Source: Polydactylus sextarius
Lineage: Eukaryota; Chordata; Actinopteri; Polynemidae
Reading direction: 5' to 3'
Assembly (NCBI GenBank): GCA_016801845.1
Contig: CM028914.1
Span: 12,235,772 to 12,299,771 of the forward strand
Length of the DNA: 64,000 nucleotides
Below, piece after piece: positions 1 through 14,561 of this stretch; the stretch's first letter is position 1, and each line of letters starts with the position of its first letter. The translations under genes were made by a program, and so were the position numbers. Under the pieces are notes generated by a model. The model saw nothing but the letters and a program-made list of their open reading frames with translations, had not been told where the DNA came from and made no database searches.

Positions 1-23
1 AAAATATCCCTCCGTCTCTCTAG

Positions 24-297
24 TGTCTTATACATTTGGCTTGTTGGAGTCGATGAATCACTTACCAGCTCGTCTCTGTGGAGCCGTCTACCTCAGGAGG
101 AGATCCAGGAGCTCGCTCTACCAGCTGCTCACAAGGTCACGAGGGGCATTGATTTTTTTTTTGTTGTTGTTTTATATAAACAGCAAAAAATTGATGTGTT
201 TCTACAGGAAAAGTCAGAGGCTCAACAAAGAATTGATGAACCGTCTTCTATCGTATATGAATATGCTTTTTGTGCCATGTTCAAACGGCATCTATAA
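24..297 (+). CDS. Possible last two exons of an unidentified upstream gene
   Basis: A pyrimidine-rich stretch ending in TAG (to 23) could be an acceptor for an exon at 24-135. GTCACG follows as a possible but weak donor, then a 72-base intron (136-207) ending TTTCTACAG, then an exon from 208. That intron size is typical of teleosts. Two frames stay open across the junction. One reads LPQEEIQELALPAAHK, then EKSEAQQRIDEP, and stops at TAA 295-297. The other runs on to about 380. The first is richer in charged residues and looks more like protein. I do not recognise the product. It does not match what I recall of the C terminus of RAD51C, which precedes PPM1E in human. It could also be chance. 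Confidence 0.25.
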
Positions 298-2555
298 CAT
301 ATTTTTTTTACTTATGTTCATGCAACAAAACCGTAGTATTTCTGACACTTGTTTGTCAGCAGCAGAGGAGGAAATAACATGACATTATAGAGCTGCTAAA
401 GCAGCAGAGGCCTGGTTGTATACACACATGTGATGGATAGATGAGTCAACCAGGTGCTGTCCTCTGACTGTAAATGGTATTTTCTTTGAACTAAAATGAA
501 ACCATGACATGCTAATGTCGTATATGGACTTTCCTGGATACTGATGTTGCTCACATCTTGTAACTGGACAACAGTAATGAACAGATAAACACGCCAACCA
601 ACAGGCAACATCTGTCAGAGCAAACACACAACAGACTCGGACGAAGCTGTAACGATCTGATTCCATCGCTTGTCAGCAGCTGATCTCAGAGCTTTCACTG
701 CCGTCCGCTTTTAAGTATTTCACCGTGTAAATGAGATGCAAGTGTATTTGAATGGAGTTGATCCTGCAGACTCCTTCTCTGGTACAGGAGTTACAAGGGG
801 ACTCGGCTCAGGTATCAACTCTTATTCAGAGCTGATACACGATCTAATGTATCATTTATTCTTCCACTAACGTCGTCTGCTGCCGGTTCGGAGCAGTGGT
901 CTCTGTGCGCGTGGGTGAAAACTGACATGTCTGATCTGTGTGTTTTGTTTTGTGTGTCTTCTTTACATCATATACATCAGTTGTCATGGTAACAACCCAG
1001 CTGTCCTTGAACCAACTAATAAGGGTATTCTGCAGTCAGTCTGAACACAACAGCAGCAGCAGCAGCAGCAGGCCATGTTTCACTCAGATGTCTTTATATG
1101 TGGCAGTTTGATGACCATGTTCTGTGGATTTCTGGTCAGTGTATAATTTTGCTGCTTTTTTACTCTCAGTCAAGTTGGGAAACATGGAAATAAACGCTTC
1201 TATACTTGTATTCAAATTTGCAAATCCATAGGAGGGACTTTACAGCAACAAGTCTATCATTTTTTCGGCTCTACTCATTAGCAGTTTAATCTCACAATTA
1301 ATTTCACAATTAATTTTTAGCTTTATAATTCATCAGACTTTATGAGACTACACAATAAAACAGAGAGGAAAGCTTTAAAAATTCACCAAGATGAGAGACC
1401 GTCAAGGTCACATTTGGCATTTTCAGTTGGTGATTTGATCAAAAATAATAATAATTGTCAATTATTTTATTTCTCCTGAATCAACTTATTGTGCAGGTGC
1501 GATATCCGAGTTTCAATATTAACCTTGTTTTTTCCATGAAACCATTTCTGTTTTAGTATCCTCGCCTTTATTAAAAAGACAATAAAGAGATGACACTGGG
1601 AGTGACATCCTGCAAACCTTCATGGGGTTTATTGAGGCTTGGCTGAAAGCAGCTTCCTGCTGTGGCTGTAACACTAATGAGGGAGGTGAAAGTAATTTAC
1701 TGGCTGGAAAAATAAAACAATGAACTGAATAAGGCTAAAAAGCTCTGCAGAATAGGGAGTTCATGGTCGCTGCGTTATCCCCCGCAGGTTACTAAGAAAC
1801 AGCTACATTTTTAAAAATGACCAAGAGCAGTGTTAAAAGATATTTTTTGTTCACTTTGGTTCAGAAGAAAAAACTGTAAATGCATCACAGACTTATTTGC
1901 AGATGTGTCATGTTACCAAATAACTTCTTATTTACACATCAAATAGTTACACCACCAATGTTCACTCTATTTTAGCTCTGTTTTTTTTTTTCTTCTTCTT
2001 CTCTGTAGCAGCTCCGGGGGGAAATATGTGGCTCTTCAGTTGCTAAATGCGCCACTATGTTCACCAGTGAGTCTCTGACAGTGTCTGTCTCATGTTTGGA
2101 CTGAACAGAACTGCCTGCTGTGGCTGGAAATTACCTTTCCTGTCCTGATTCCAACATATCAACACGGGAATATTTACAACTAAAGAGCACTGACGTGATA
2201 TCAATTGCTTTTTTTTCCAAAATGCAAATTTTGTTTACTTCACCAGCCAGGATTTGATGTGATAATATTTCCAATCTAAGGAAACGTGAGAGCGGGAATT
2301 GCTCTGCGGATGAAACAAAGTGATTCAGAAATCTGCTGTGACATATTGTAGGCGAATCTATATTCTGTGAAGTGAGTAAAATTGAACCGAGGAGCTAAAA
2401 GAAATTAAAAAAAAAAACAAGCTGCTGCTGATTTAAATCATCACATACCCTGCATTTGCTGCGCTGAAAACCTGCAGACGCTTGACTCTCATTCGCTCAA
2501 GGATGACAACTTTTGCTGCAGTTCTTGAGGCAGACTGATGGAACCAGTGTGTCTA

Positions 2556-2558
<3 letters not shown>

Positions 2559-2601
<43 letters not shown>
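2559..2601. repeat. (GT)n microsatellite
   Basis: About 21 nearly uninterrupted GT units. Another GT-rich stretch follows at 2758-2850. Confidence 0.95.
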
Positions 2602-2602
<1 letters not shown>

Positions 2603-5572
2603 CCAGAGCATCCTACATCCTACATGTCTACTGTAGCTGTGCTGTGAGTGTAATGATAGTTGGAGGCAGCGGCTCTGGTGATTCATCCCAACATGTCATT
2701 AGTTTGTCTCTGGGTTGAACAGCTAATAATAGACTTCTGCAAGAAGAGAGATCCCCTCTGTGTGTGTGAGTGTGTGTTAATAGGGGGCGGGTAAAGCACT
2801 TGGTGTGCTAGAACGACTTTGGGGGTGTGGACAACGTGTGTGTGTGTCTGTGAGTTAAAATGACGGCATCTGAAAAGAAGAGGATGCAATCTACTCCCAC
2901 CCCACCCCTCCTCAGTGTGATGTGGTGTGTCTGTCGGTGGAGGGTTTTCTCCAAAGTGCTGCATTACTTCAGTGTGTGCTGCTGTGTGAATAAAACAAGC
3001 AGACATGTAGATAAATCTGGGTTAGAGGCAGAGGTAGACGAGGCGCCTTTACTACGACTGCACCTCAGCTGTAAATCTCTGTATTAAACTGAGGTTTATA
3101 ATAAAGATGGAAGGATTTCATTTCATTTAACCAAATAAATCTTCCAAGGAGATCATTCATCACCCCGTTTATCTCCTTTAAGATTGTCAGCATATATTCT
3201 GGCCAAAATTACTTTTTTTTTAAAATCATATCCCAGCTGGGCACATCCACATTGTGGTTATTGTACAGATGTTGTGCATTAAAGTTATTTCCCCACAGCC
3301 TATGCGTGACATTCATATCAGCCAATATATAAAAAACAGAATTTCAGAGGCTGTTTTTCATCATCACAAAATCAATATGAGACTTAAACCACATTTAAAA
3401 AAAAAAAAAAAGCTTTGCTGGCATTTTACAAAGAAGGAAATATGTTCATATCAGTCAGATGTAAAAGATATAAATCTTTAAATGTATTAAGTTTGTTAAA
3501 TAATGAAGCATTCTTGTGATTTAAATAGCGATCGTCTTATTTTAAATACCTTTTTTTTTGTAAAATAAAAGATATAACACCTTTCCCTAAAACAGCGAGT
3601 GTTACACAGTGTAAAAAAAAAAGAAAAAGAAAAAAGAACTGCTATCACTGTCAGTTGGTACTGTCTCACGATGAACTCTCTGATGACATGAAGAGGAGTA
3701 AGAGGGGGAGTTAAATGACCCTCCACACACACACTGATGACATGCTGATAGATAGCAAATGAGGGGAGAACCTCTCCAGACCTCATTAAACAGAAATGTC
3801 TCCCACAGCTGTAAAGAACTAGGGGGTAGATCCGGCTTCCTCCGGCACACATGATGCACTCGAGTATGCAGGCGCGCACACACACACATGCACACAATTA
3901 GAAGAGTAGGTGGTGTTAGAGGAGCTGTCAGTGACGGGTTTACTAAAGGATAAACCACAGACCGTAAAACTGCGACATCATCAGCGACTGTGAACTGTCG
4001 GCACTGCTGGAGATATGTACAGTGTCACATCATGACAATTGACATGATATTATTTTATGTCAGGTAGATTATATGTATATATAGATGTATAAATACATCA
4101 GTAGATTTGATCTTTTCCCATGTTTTTTTTTTCTTGCATTTTGTTTGTAAGGACTGACAGCACCTACAACTATTATACTGTATATGACAAGATCTAGGAT
4201 GAGTTATAGGCTTAATGATTATCTATTATAACACCCACCTTAATGAACTTGATATCAATGATTAAAGTTCCTCTCCTGGCATTGATGAATGACATTCTGT
4301 CTGATGCTTTGTAAATAATCAGTAGATGTTAATGTCATTACCACAATTAAACCTAAATATCACTCAAGTGGCATTTACACGAACTATATGATCACTTTAG
4401 ATTTTAGCTTCATGATGGTGAGGTGTATATGATTATCAAATTAATATAATTTTTTTTTGTCAGTGGAAACAAGGAAGTCAAACATGTCACTCGAAGCTCT
4501 GTGCAAATATAAAAGCACTTGTTGTCATTTTTTATGTTTTATAAATGAAACCATAATACATTAGTGAAGAAACTAATGATTAGTGGCAGCCCTATATCAG
4601 TTACAGTCTTATTTTTGTCATAGTGAATGTCATGTTCAGAAAGCTGTTCAACATGTTGTTGTAATTTTACTGCGTTCAACAAAACCAAAGACCACGTTCA
4701 TTATAAAGCTTCTCAGTTTTGGCCTGTGATCGTTGTCTGCAGCAGATTTTTATCTCCTGTAGCCAATGAACATTAACATTGTGATTTAGCCAAAAATACA
4801 AATGGAAACTTGGCTGTTGTGTTGTAATGTCAGCCAGTCTGTTCTCTGTCGACTGTCTCATCCAGTGTGTGAAACCGCAAAGCAAAGCCACTCGCAAGAT
4901 ACTCAAAACCTCCCAGTTGAACCTGCTTCATCGATATTCGATCAGTCTTTGATGTTAGCATTAGCTTAGCATGAAGCAGTCAACAGGATCATTTAGGAGC
5001 AGACACCTTTGTTGCATGTCATACACCATGACTCTCTCTGGTCTGTCATTTATCAAATAAAGCCAAAAGTGCCTCTGAAAACAGTTTAAAAATGATTTGA
5101 TAAATATGCCTCAGTATGTTTATTTAAAATGATATGTTGCTGTACTTGGCTGCACCTCCCTGTAATTATGATGATTATTATGGTTATGATTGTTATTTAC
5201 TAGAGCAAATGAAAAATAAACAGAAAAACATCAAATGTTCTATACATTAGTTATGAATTTTACATTTAAATCAACCTGCACACAAACATAAATACACATG
5301 TTAAGACAAAACATTTAAGGTTTACAGTTAAAAATGTAACGTAAAGGGCATTTATCCCAATGTCTTTTTAATGAAGATAATGTCATATAAATAATATACC
5401 ACTATGATAATACTGTATAATATAAATATAATATTTGTTTTAAGGTTTTATTTTTCAATTCTTTGTTTGTTGGGCAGATATGTAATGACTTTGCCGTAGC
5501 TATAGAGACCATATCATTAAAAAATATTTTGCATTTTGAGAAACAATGTGCCACATTTTTAATTGAAGTCTA

Positions 5573-5604
5573 CATGGTTGTAGTTTATTAAAACTACAAC
5601 CATG
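5573..5604. repeat. Perfect 14-bp inverted repeat
   Basis: The left arm CATGGTTGTAGTTT (5573-5586) is followed by a 4-base spacer and its exact reverse complement (5591-5604). No known element was recognised around it. Confidence 0.8.
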
Positions 5605-8600
5605 TTGGCTCCGCGAAAGTGACAGAGACCTTGGTGAGTGGATTTCACACGTCCTTCATATTGAATTTGTGTCTGTTTTTTGTTTTTTTATACGTATAAA
5701 GTGGTAAAACATTGTGTGTGTTGCGCCGGGCTACTTGAAAACAGCAGGTATGTTCATTGTACTGTCACTGCATTACTGTATACAAGTGGTGCCCAGGTGT
5801 CAAGTGTAGCTGTCAGCGCAGCGCCATGATCAGCAGCTTAGAAATGCTCACATTTCCATGTTCACAACGTGCTGAATCTGGGGGAAATATGAGCTTTTAA
5901 GAGGTAGAAACATGGAATACCCCGGGGAATATGGGGGTTTCTTTTGCTATCATACATTGTGGAAATAAGCAAACATGGCAGCGAATATCAACATTATCAC
6001 AAAAATACAAACACAACTTTTTCTTAAGCTCAAGCAACAACTGTTAATTTATTTATAGCTTAGAACCGACTTATGTAACGTTGAAATTAGCTCCGTTAAA
6101 AAGCTCTTTGTCAGAATAAACTCTTGAAAGAGTACAGAACTTCATAATGTTAATGGAAAAAAAAAGCGTCTGTGTCTAAAATTCAGTCTAAACTCACTGT
6201 TATTTGTTGAACCATGACCCACATTAGCTTTCTTGCTAATATCACTATCTCACTGAAAAGTGGACTCGTTGAGTTGCAGCTCTGCTTTTTGTCAACAAGT
6301 AACATCACATCCAGTGTGGGTTAGCAGCAGCATAGCATTGTAGTGCACTCTACTTGGCCTGCACTCATAGTTACTGTCACTGTAATTTATTAATCAACAT
6401 CAAGTGATCGACATCACCCTGCGTCTGACTTGGGCATTGTTACTCATGTCCTACTGGTTCAAGGACAAGCTTGCTTTGTTTGGAACAAGCAAAACCCTCA
6501 AGGACTTTTATAAATGAGGACTTCCCTCAGGCCATTGAGCGGAAGTAGGATGCTGCACAGGAGAGAGGAAATACTGGCAATGTAGAAGTGTATGGCGACA
6601 TTAATGTCCACCTGTCCTCACACTGTGATCACACCCACTTTCCAGGGGCTATGTTCACATGTAACTAGTGCATCTCAGATTGCTCGACCTTCTTTTAAAC
6701 AATCTGTCCTGACTAAAGACATTAAGATCCATTGATATGCAACAAATACATTTTGAGCAGTGAAATATAATTAAATCTGTTGACAAATGGAAACAATTCT
6801 CTATAAATCTGATGCTAATTATTGATGAAATATATGACAAATAACAACAAAAGATATATGGATGTTTTAATATTTTGCGTTTTAATCCTTTGAAACTTAA
6901 CTGAATGATTTTTATCCTTCAATCATATAATTACAGCCAAATACTGTTTTCCACTCAGTTCACTTGACAGTTTGACTTTCAGGAGTGTAATAAAAGAATA
7001 AACATTTAGTCCTACATTTAGTTTTATGAGTAGCAGACTGGAGACTGAGTTTTATCGCTCACATCCTCCTGGAATAATAATCATGTCTGATGTCTTACTT
7101 GCACGCTGCTTGAGTTCATCATTATTTATGATGATTTGTGACCATCAACGGACCTTGAAGCGAGAACGCCACAGTTGTTCACAAATCATGTCCTCCCCTC
7201 AAGACAGTTGCTAATGTGAAGACGGCTCAAAGTTTAGGCAGAGTGACTTTTAGAAAGCTTTCCAAGCTATGGACGAATGGCCTCATTAAAGAAATTTGGT
7301 TAAGTTTTGAATAAATCACTAATTTATTCTTTCTGCATCCATGTTTGTGAAGGGCCTGAGAGGTTCGATGTAAAGTAAATGTCATCATCACGGATCCAAA
7401 ATGTTGAATTAGACTTGATCCAAAATGTGGTTGACTATTGAATATTGTTCATATGTTTTTGATGAATCAATTAATCATGTTGTCTTTAAATGGCAGTGAC
7501 ACGGCATGTGTCACATGTTCCAAAGATGTTCAGTTGACAACAACGTGTGACAGTAACACATCTAATCCTCATATTTGAGACTTAGAGCTAACTAAGCTAA
7601 GCTAAGAAAATGTTGAACTATTTTCTCTTTTAGGTTTGAAGAGTAATATAGAATCTATTATGCATTTGTGATGCTTGTTGTTGAATTTATTGAGCTTTAA
7701 ATAACACTTCCTGGTCAGTCAGAAATGTCAACAAATGGCAGTGTTGGCAGGTTGGAATTAATGAGCTTTCTCATCCTTTAAACCAGGTTAAACCTCAGTT
7801 TGTTTTTGGTTCTTTTACGTATGTAAAAGATCCAATTACCTCCTCGACTATTGAAGGTTCCTGACATTGTGGTTCATAGTTGGACCTTCAGTGATCAGGG
7901 TGAAGCCGTATTCACGGAGCAGCTTTTTGAGCACGTCTGACAATATGTTCCTCGTTCTGCTTTAATTAGAACATCAAATGTCAGACCTGCAGCAGACGCT
8001 TCAATAGAAAGGTACCGTTATGTCATAGAGGAAGGAGTGTGTCACCACAGCAGTGATCTAGACTAAAGCTACAGTCCAGAGCTTGAAATGGATTTTTATC
8101 TGCAGTGAGCAAATGTTAGACGATTTTGTCACTTTACAGCAGACAAATCAGACCATCCACTGAAGTCCCACATGTACCGTCTCAGAATGAAATGACCTCC
8201 TTTTGAGCTGAACTAGTTTCAAAGAAAATGGATACAGCTCTTATCATATTCAATGTATATATTAAACATCATTAATTGTATCCGGCACTCTTGCAATAGC
8301 TGCCTCTCTCTCTCTCTCTTTCTTTCTCCCTCGCTCTCTCTCTACTGCAAGCAGGCCGAGGGTTAAATCAGTCAACATACGCTCCGTCACAGAAAGTACA
8401 TTTGCATGGAATTTTTGAAAGTCCTAGTTTTTCACGCTACCATCTGTCTGTCCACTGGCTTCTCACTGTTTAATCAGAGCAATATGAAGCCAGGAGATTT
8501 GATCCCTCTGGAGATATACATCCTCAGAGGCTTCTCGGAAGTAACTGTATGGCTTTCTAGAGCACCCCTGAAAACTGAGGCTGTTTCTGATTGTCAGACC

Positions 8601-9284
8601 GGTTTTTCATTAAAGGGTTTTTACTGTGACTTTTGAGGTATCCTGTTTTTAGAAAAGCACAAGCCTGGTAAAGGCCACAAAACAGAGTCAGTGCTGGAAA
8701 TATTGCAATAGTGCTAATCTTCATCGTGTTTTATTTTTTTGGCGTTTTACATCCAAAACATCCACATCCTCATCAGGCAGTTTTTTTTCCCCCCCAATCC
8801 CTTGTGCCTCTTCGTTGTGGCGTGGTCTCTCCCTTTGAACTTAGTTGCAGCCAGGAGTAATCCCTTAATCAGAGTGTCTCGCTGGGATTAACACAGAGGG
8901 CAGCCTCAGTTACAGCCACCCACCACCACTGGCGATTGTTGAGCTAGACGTAAACTAATGTGACCTTTCCTTCTGCAGCATCGGTACAACGCTGTGGTGT
9001 GACATGAAGCCTTAACAATCAAACTAGTTTCTTCTTTAAACCTCTTAATGTTCCACTGTGTTGATTGATGGATAATAAATAACTTTTTCTGATTGCGCCA
9101 CATAAAAAGCTCTTCATTTTCTAATGTTAATTATAGGTATGTAGTGATTAGTCAGTCAACACTAAAGTTACTTGTTCACATGTCAGGATTCGCTGGTTTT
9201 CTTTGCCACACGTCGGAGTAAAGTGGTCATCTTATTTTCTGATATCTTATAAACCAAACAGTTTATTGTTTTGCAAAATAATTG

Positions 9285-9440
9285 TCATATTAATTTGCCC
9301 AAAATGTCTCACCTGACCTGGATTGCTCTGAAATTTGATATAGACATTCATATTCTTCAGTGCTGTGAACTGTGAATTCATATATCTAGCTAGCAGTGCC
9401 ATGAAATTCAATTTATTTTGTTGGCTGTAACCCTGGAAAC
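9285..9440. repeat. Decayed teleost dispersed repeat
   Basis: The stretch contains GGATTGCTCTGAAATTTG and AGACATTCAT, followed by a short CTAGC..GTGCCATGA segment. This pattern (a 'gattgc.atgaaattt..' core, an 'acattcat' core, then 'ctagcgcca') occurs in a dispersed fish repeat I recognise but cannot name with certainty. A second relative lies at about 19030-19180. Confidence 0.45.
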
Positions 9441-9774
9441 TCATTACATTTCCATTAGCTTTACTGTGTATTTGGTGCTAATTAACATGTTGAATAAGAT
9501 CAACATGGTAAACATAAACAGCGAATTATTAGCGTGTTTACACTGATAATGTGAAACAATATGATCGTAAACCTCAGTCAGTGTTACTCCTCATTCAGCT
9601 CTGAAAGACTTGAATGGAGTTGTGCTGTTTAGATGTACAATAAAGTGCTAAAGCCTTTGTCTTGCCCTCCTGACATCGGGGAGTTAAGACTGTCCCAGCA
9701 TGCACTGGCGAGAGGGCAGGGAAACAGCCTGTCACAGGGCTGAGACAATCTGGCAGTCATGAGTATTTTAGTTT

Positions 9775-9880
9775 TTTCTCCTGTTAAACCAGAGCAGTGG
9801 GAGGAAAGCAGAGTGCCCAGTGGGAAACCATGCAAATACAGAGAGAATATGCAAACTCCACACAGACAGGTCCAGCACTT
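9775..9880 (-). repeat. L2/SINE-tail-like teleost repeat copy
   Basis: Read on the minus strand this contains TGTGGAGTTTGCAT, TTCTCTCTGTATTTGCATGG and a CTTTCCTCCCACTG block, which match a very common dispersed repeat tail in fish genomes. It is a diverged copy in the opposite orientation to the one at about 16770-16885. The family name is from memory only. Confidence 0.55.
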
Positions 9881-12837
9881 CAAACTACAGCGCTCTTGTC
9901 AAGTTCCCACAACCATGACAGGACACACAAAACCCAGTGTTTCTGGAGCTTTACCACTAAAACATATATTCTAATCTGTCTACAAGTTCCCCTGAATTTA
10001 TGGAAGTATTATATTTCTGTAGGGCAACCAACCAACAACAAACACGATGTTCATCTGAGCAGGAACTGTTTGTGTTTGATGAGCGATCACTTTATTTGGA
10101 AAAAGCAGCCGCTATCTAAAGAAATCAACACAAAGATCTTAATAACTCACAGGCTTTTTCTCAAGTCTTCATCACACCTAGCAGTGTTAATTGATTTCAC
10201 TGTAATGTAACGGCACTATAATTATATTTTTGGACTATTATTTATTTATTTATTCGTTTGTTTGTTTTTTAATCAAACGGTGACATATCCTTTGGTTTCA
10301 GCCTTTTAAAATTTGATGTTTTTCTTTTCGTCTGTTCGTCTTGAAGTCTATATTCACCAAACTCTATCAATTCATTGATTGACAATAGAAATGAAGTGAA
10401 AGAAATGAATCATGATTTAATTTATGTAGTATAATTGAAAGAATCAGCGGATACATTGGCTCAATAGACTTTATTTCACTTTATTAGTGTATTGTATTTA
10501 TTAAATTATCATGTTGCCCTCGATGTTGCACATATTATTGCAGTTATATTTCTTAAAAAGCAGATGAGCAAAGCAGTGAAGATAATAAGTTGCAGGTTAA
10601 TAGAAGCAGCATGGACTTTAACTTTCAGTCAGTGATGGTGTGGTGGTGTGGCGGCACGTTGTTGGTTCATGGTTTGCAACTCTCCAACACTGGACTATAA
10701 AGACTGGAGAATCACTAGTCTTTCCAGCAGTGGCTCACATTGATGTCTCTAAAACAGGCGCCTTAATTAATTTCAGCTCTGGAGAGGCCCCATTTTTGGA
10801 AGTGCAGTGACCTTCAAAAGTGTGCAGTGTCCTCCTTTTCCCTCTTACAGCATTTATGGATAGACACTTTTGCAGAAGCTTTTCCAGTCGGCTGCTGTTT
10901 CCAAAGTGCGACGCTGACACAAGGTGCCCAGAATTCAAATGATGAGTCATATGTTTGTGGCAGATGAACTGAATGCAAAGCAGTGCAGCTCATATTATTG
11001 TCCAGAATCCCTACCTGCGTGACCTTGTAAAATGTATTTGAAAGCTGCTGAATAGAGGAGACGTGGGCGATCGGAGGCTGTGGGTCACGCGACTGTGAAG
11101 CGGACTCATATCAAGTAATTAATTTATCTGAATGTGAATGAGAAGATTGCAAACCAAGGTCAAAAAGTGTGATTACACTGTTGGACATAATGGTAAAGAC
11201 TTAATGATTGTCCCAGTGAAACTGAATACATTCCTGGCATTACAAGCTACATAAGAAGATAAAGAACAGTAATGGGGTCATCATTTATGGTAGACCTAAA
11301 TTGCAGTGTGAACCAGTTTTATTTAAATAATGGTTATGTGCCTGAAAGTTTCACTATGTCTCATATTTTTTATTTTACTAGACAAATTAGACTAGAATAC
11401 TGATTATTTTGCTGTAAGTTCAGCGGTGTAAAGGGAAATCCCCCTGACCAAATGACTACTATAGCAACTAATGACTATTCTTTTTAAGGTTTCAGCCATT
11501 GAACACTTTCACGTTCATTTATAAACTCAAATGGCAATATTATTTAGTATATGACAATGTAAGACCAGGAAAAGCAGGAAATTCTCAAATTTTAGTTTAG
11601 TTATCTGTTTAGTTTAAACAGATTGGAAAATTGCTTAAATAATGACTGATCATTGAACGTCTTACATGATGAAGTGTCGACATGAGGCAACATTATGATC
11701 TCGTCCTGTAATATTACCTTCATTATGAATTTCACTACAAAAATCTGACAAAATTAATGAAAACTAGAGTAATATATATATATTTTTTTGGCTTCATCAA
11801 TACTTTATCATTTGTGAAATTACAAAATGTTACCAAAACTATGATACATTTTTAGTAAAAGCTCAAAATTTATGTAAATGTACGTTTGAAAATAACCATT
11901 GGTCAAAGACTAAATCTTGATGCAGAAGTGACTAAAGCTACTTCTGTTCTGAGCATAAAACCCAGACTGAAATGTCTGACTGCTGCTCGGAAACACTGAA
12001 AAGATTATGTAAGAAATGAGCTGATTTCTATGATTTTTAATTACAACGTAAGGATTTGAAAATTAAATCAAGTCTATTAAGTATTACGGGGTTGAGGGTT
12101 TTCACAGCAGCTGTTTTCTGTGCTGCGGGTGCCATGCGAGTACACAGGGAGCGGTTCACAATCACCAGCATTTCATCCTCTAAGCAGTTTAAAACGCTGT
12201 TTAAACAGATGGTCAGGATAAGAGTCAGCAAGCCGAGGCTTGTCCCTTTTGACAGCCTCGAAAGAAATCTTTGAGTTTGTTGTGACAGAATGTGAATGTA
12301 AAGGAATGATAGACAATAATGAACTTTATTCTTTGTTGTTTTATTGTCAGTAGATCCCAAGAAAATACCAAAACCAGCACACAAATTATATCGGTCTATA
12401 TTTGACATTAAAGTGAACTGTGACTCCGAGGGTGAATTTCAGCCAGAAACATCCAGTTACCAAAATTGACCATGTTTAGTCTCAGATGACATGGCCTCTC
12501 TGTATCGGTTTTGCAGTATTTAGACTCGTCCATCATGACGACTTTTCAGGCACAAAGCAGAAATATTTCAAATCACATAAACTTATAGGACTGCTACATG
12601 TTTTGTCGTGTGTTTCTTTTCTTCGGTGAGATTGAGGATGTTGTTGACAGATATATTTGAAACGGGAACACATAATGGGGAAGAACCAGTGGCCCCTCCC
12701 ACTTTATGACTCTGTTGTGCAGGTTTTCTGGCCTGCGGCTTTACTGACCGGCTCACACCTAAACACTGTTTTTTCAGCTGGATCATGCAGCTGTATTTAT
12801 CAACAACAAAAAAACATGAAGCAACTCTTAAAACCCA

Positions 12838-12922
12838 CTGGACACCACCCGTCCAACACTAGGCAGCAGGGACACCAAGTGTCCTGCAGCTTCTAGTCTT
12901 CATGCTAAGCTAAGCTAATTCA
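12838..12922. repeat. Decayed dispersed repeat ending in GCTAAGCTAAGCTAA
   Basis: The segment has the CTTCATGCTAAGCTAAGC motif seen in many fish repeats. Similar GCTAAGCTAAG strings occur near 4960 and 7590. Too decayed to assign to a family. Confidence 0.35.
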
Positions 12923-13837
12923 CGTCAAGAATTTTTTGGAGTTGAATACTCACAGAAACAGTTAATGTGACTGTATTTATGTTGAGAAATAGCTTAAACA
13001 AGGCATTGATACAGTAGTGTTAGTAAATCTCTCATTATTCACACAGCTCTGTTGTCTATGTGACATTAGTTCAGTTACAGGTGCTTTGATACTTCAGGCC
13101 TGGGCTCGATGGCGTTCCTCTATAGGCTCTCACCAATCCACCAATGATCCAGCTGGTAGATTACATAATACTGCCTTAAGGCTCTGTGTAGAGCAGCACA
13201 GGGCCTGCCCAAAAAACCTCAGAAGGGAATTACACGCAAGTTTCCCAAGTGTTTCTCTGGAGGCTGAGCAGAGCATCTGGAAACGCACTACACTTTATAC
13301 AGTCATTTCAAATATATGTATGATATATATGTGATAAAGCTGCGTGAAGATGTACCGTGGAGGTTTTTTCTAATTTTATGACAGATTAGACACGCCTCTC
13401 TGCAGCCAACACTGCACTTCATGGTAAATGGAACAAAGGCATTGCAAATGCATACGGCAGCACTCTGTGACGACAGTCGCTCCATCATTTCTCTACGATG
13501 TTTGAAGTGCAGTGTTACATCAGCAGAGCTCAGAAAACATCCAGAGGTGCACTTAAGGTAGAACCGCTGAGAGGGCAAAACACCCTCTCCGCTTTCTAAT
13601 GACAAATGCCGCTCCTCGGCTGTCGGCTAATCATTTTGTTCAGATTTTAGTTGAATGTAGAGACAACACGTCTGCAAAACACAGAATTAATTAGTGATCA
13701 ACATGACTGTGACACGCTATCATGAGAAACAGGTTTTTATTTTTATTTTGCATGTAAAAGCCTTAATGAAATAATAAGAACAGAAGCTTTTACACGTGGC
13801 TGATTTTTAAAATCTGTAATAAAGGCCTTATTTTTTG

Positions 13838-13861
13838 ATTTTTTTTTTTTTTTTTTTTTTT
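13838..13861. repeat. Poly-T tract
   Basis: A near-continuous run of about 24 T. It may be the tail of an old minus-strand retroposon or simply a homopolymer. Confidence 0.9.
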
Positions 13862-14516
13862 AATTCCAGCAGTTCAGATGCAGCATCGGTGGATTTCTTC
13901 CACTAACCAATAGATGCCAGAGAGCTTGGGAATAGATTAAAGCGCCACATGGTGTGTGTGGACTGAGAAGACAAATTAATTCATCAAAGTCATTTGAAAA
14001 CCATCTTAAGGGAGAATGGGCAGTGAATCACCACGATTTAAGAATTAATGGCTCTCTTTGTATTATGTAATCCTGTTATAGCCACTTGAGAATACTGTGT
14101 TCACATAACAGCAGTTAGAAACACACTAATTCAACATTTCTTTTGACCAGTTTCTTTGTCTTTTGAGGCTGGAAATAGCGAAAAGGATTTTCTCTGCACG
14201 CACAGAAAAAGCGGCGCCGTCCTCCAGGTTTAATATGAGGAAAGCCTGGTACAAAGCAGAACATATCAACAGAGCCGTGTGTGCGTTCCAGTATATCTAC
14301 TCTCTCACCTCCACTTGGCACAGAAAAGCTTCAATATTTAGAATAATGAAGTGGGAGCTTGTTTTATGGGTTTGGAACAGGACGACTGACACCATTGACT
14401 GTCAGTCACTTGCCTCTGTGTTGCTATGGAAACAACCTTGTTGCTCGACTCGGGAGCTAATTCTGTAGAAAAGAACAAGCTTGTAGAAAGCAACGTTAAA
14501 AAAAAGAAAAAGACAA

Positions 14517-14519
<3 letters not shown>

Positions 14520-14558
<39 letters not shown>
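14520..14558. repeat. (TA)n microsatellite
   Basis: About 19 uninterrupted TA units. Confidence 0.97.

Positions 14559-14561
<3 letters not shown>

Noticed and set aside
3496..3958. Two overlapping minus-strand open frames of 118 and 133 codons
   Set aside because: No recognisable motif; low-complexity VCVCVRA and poly-Phe segments from simple repeats; no splice context.
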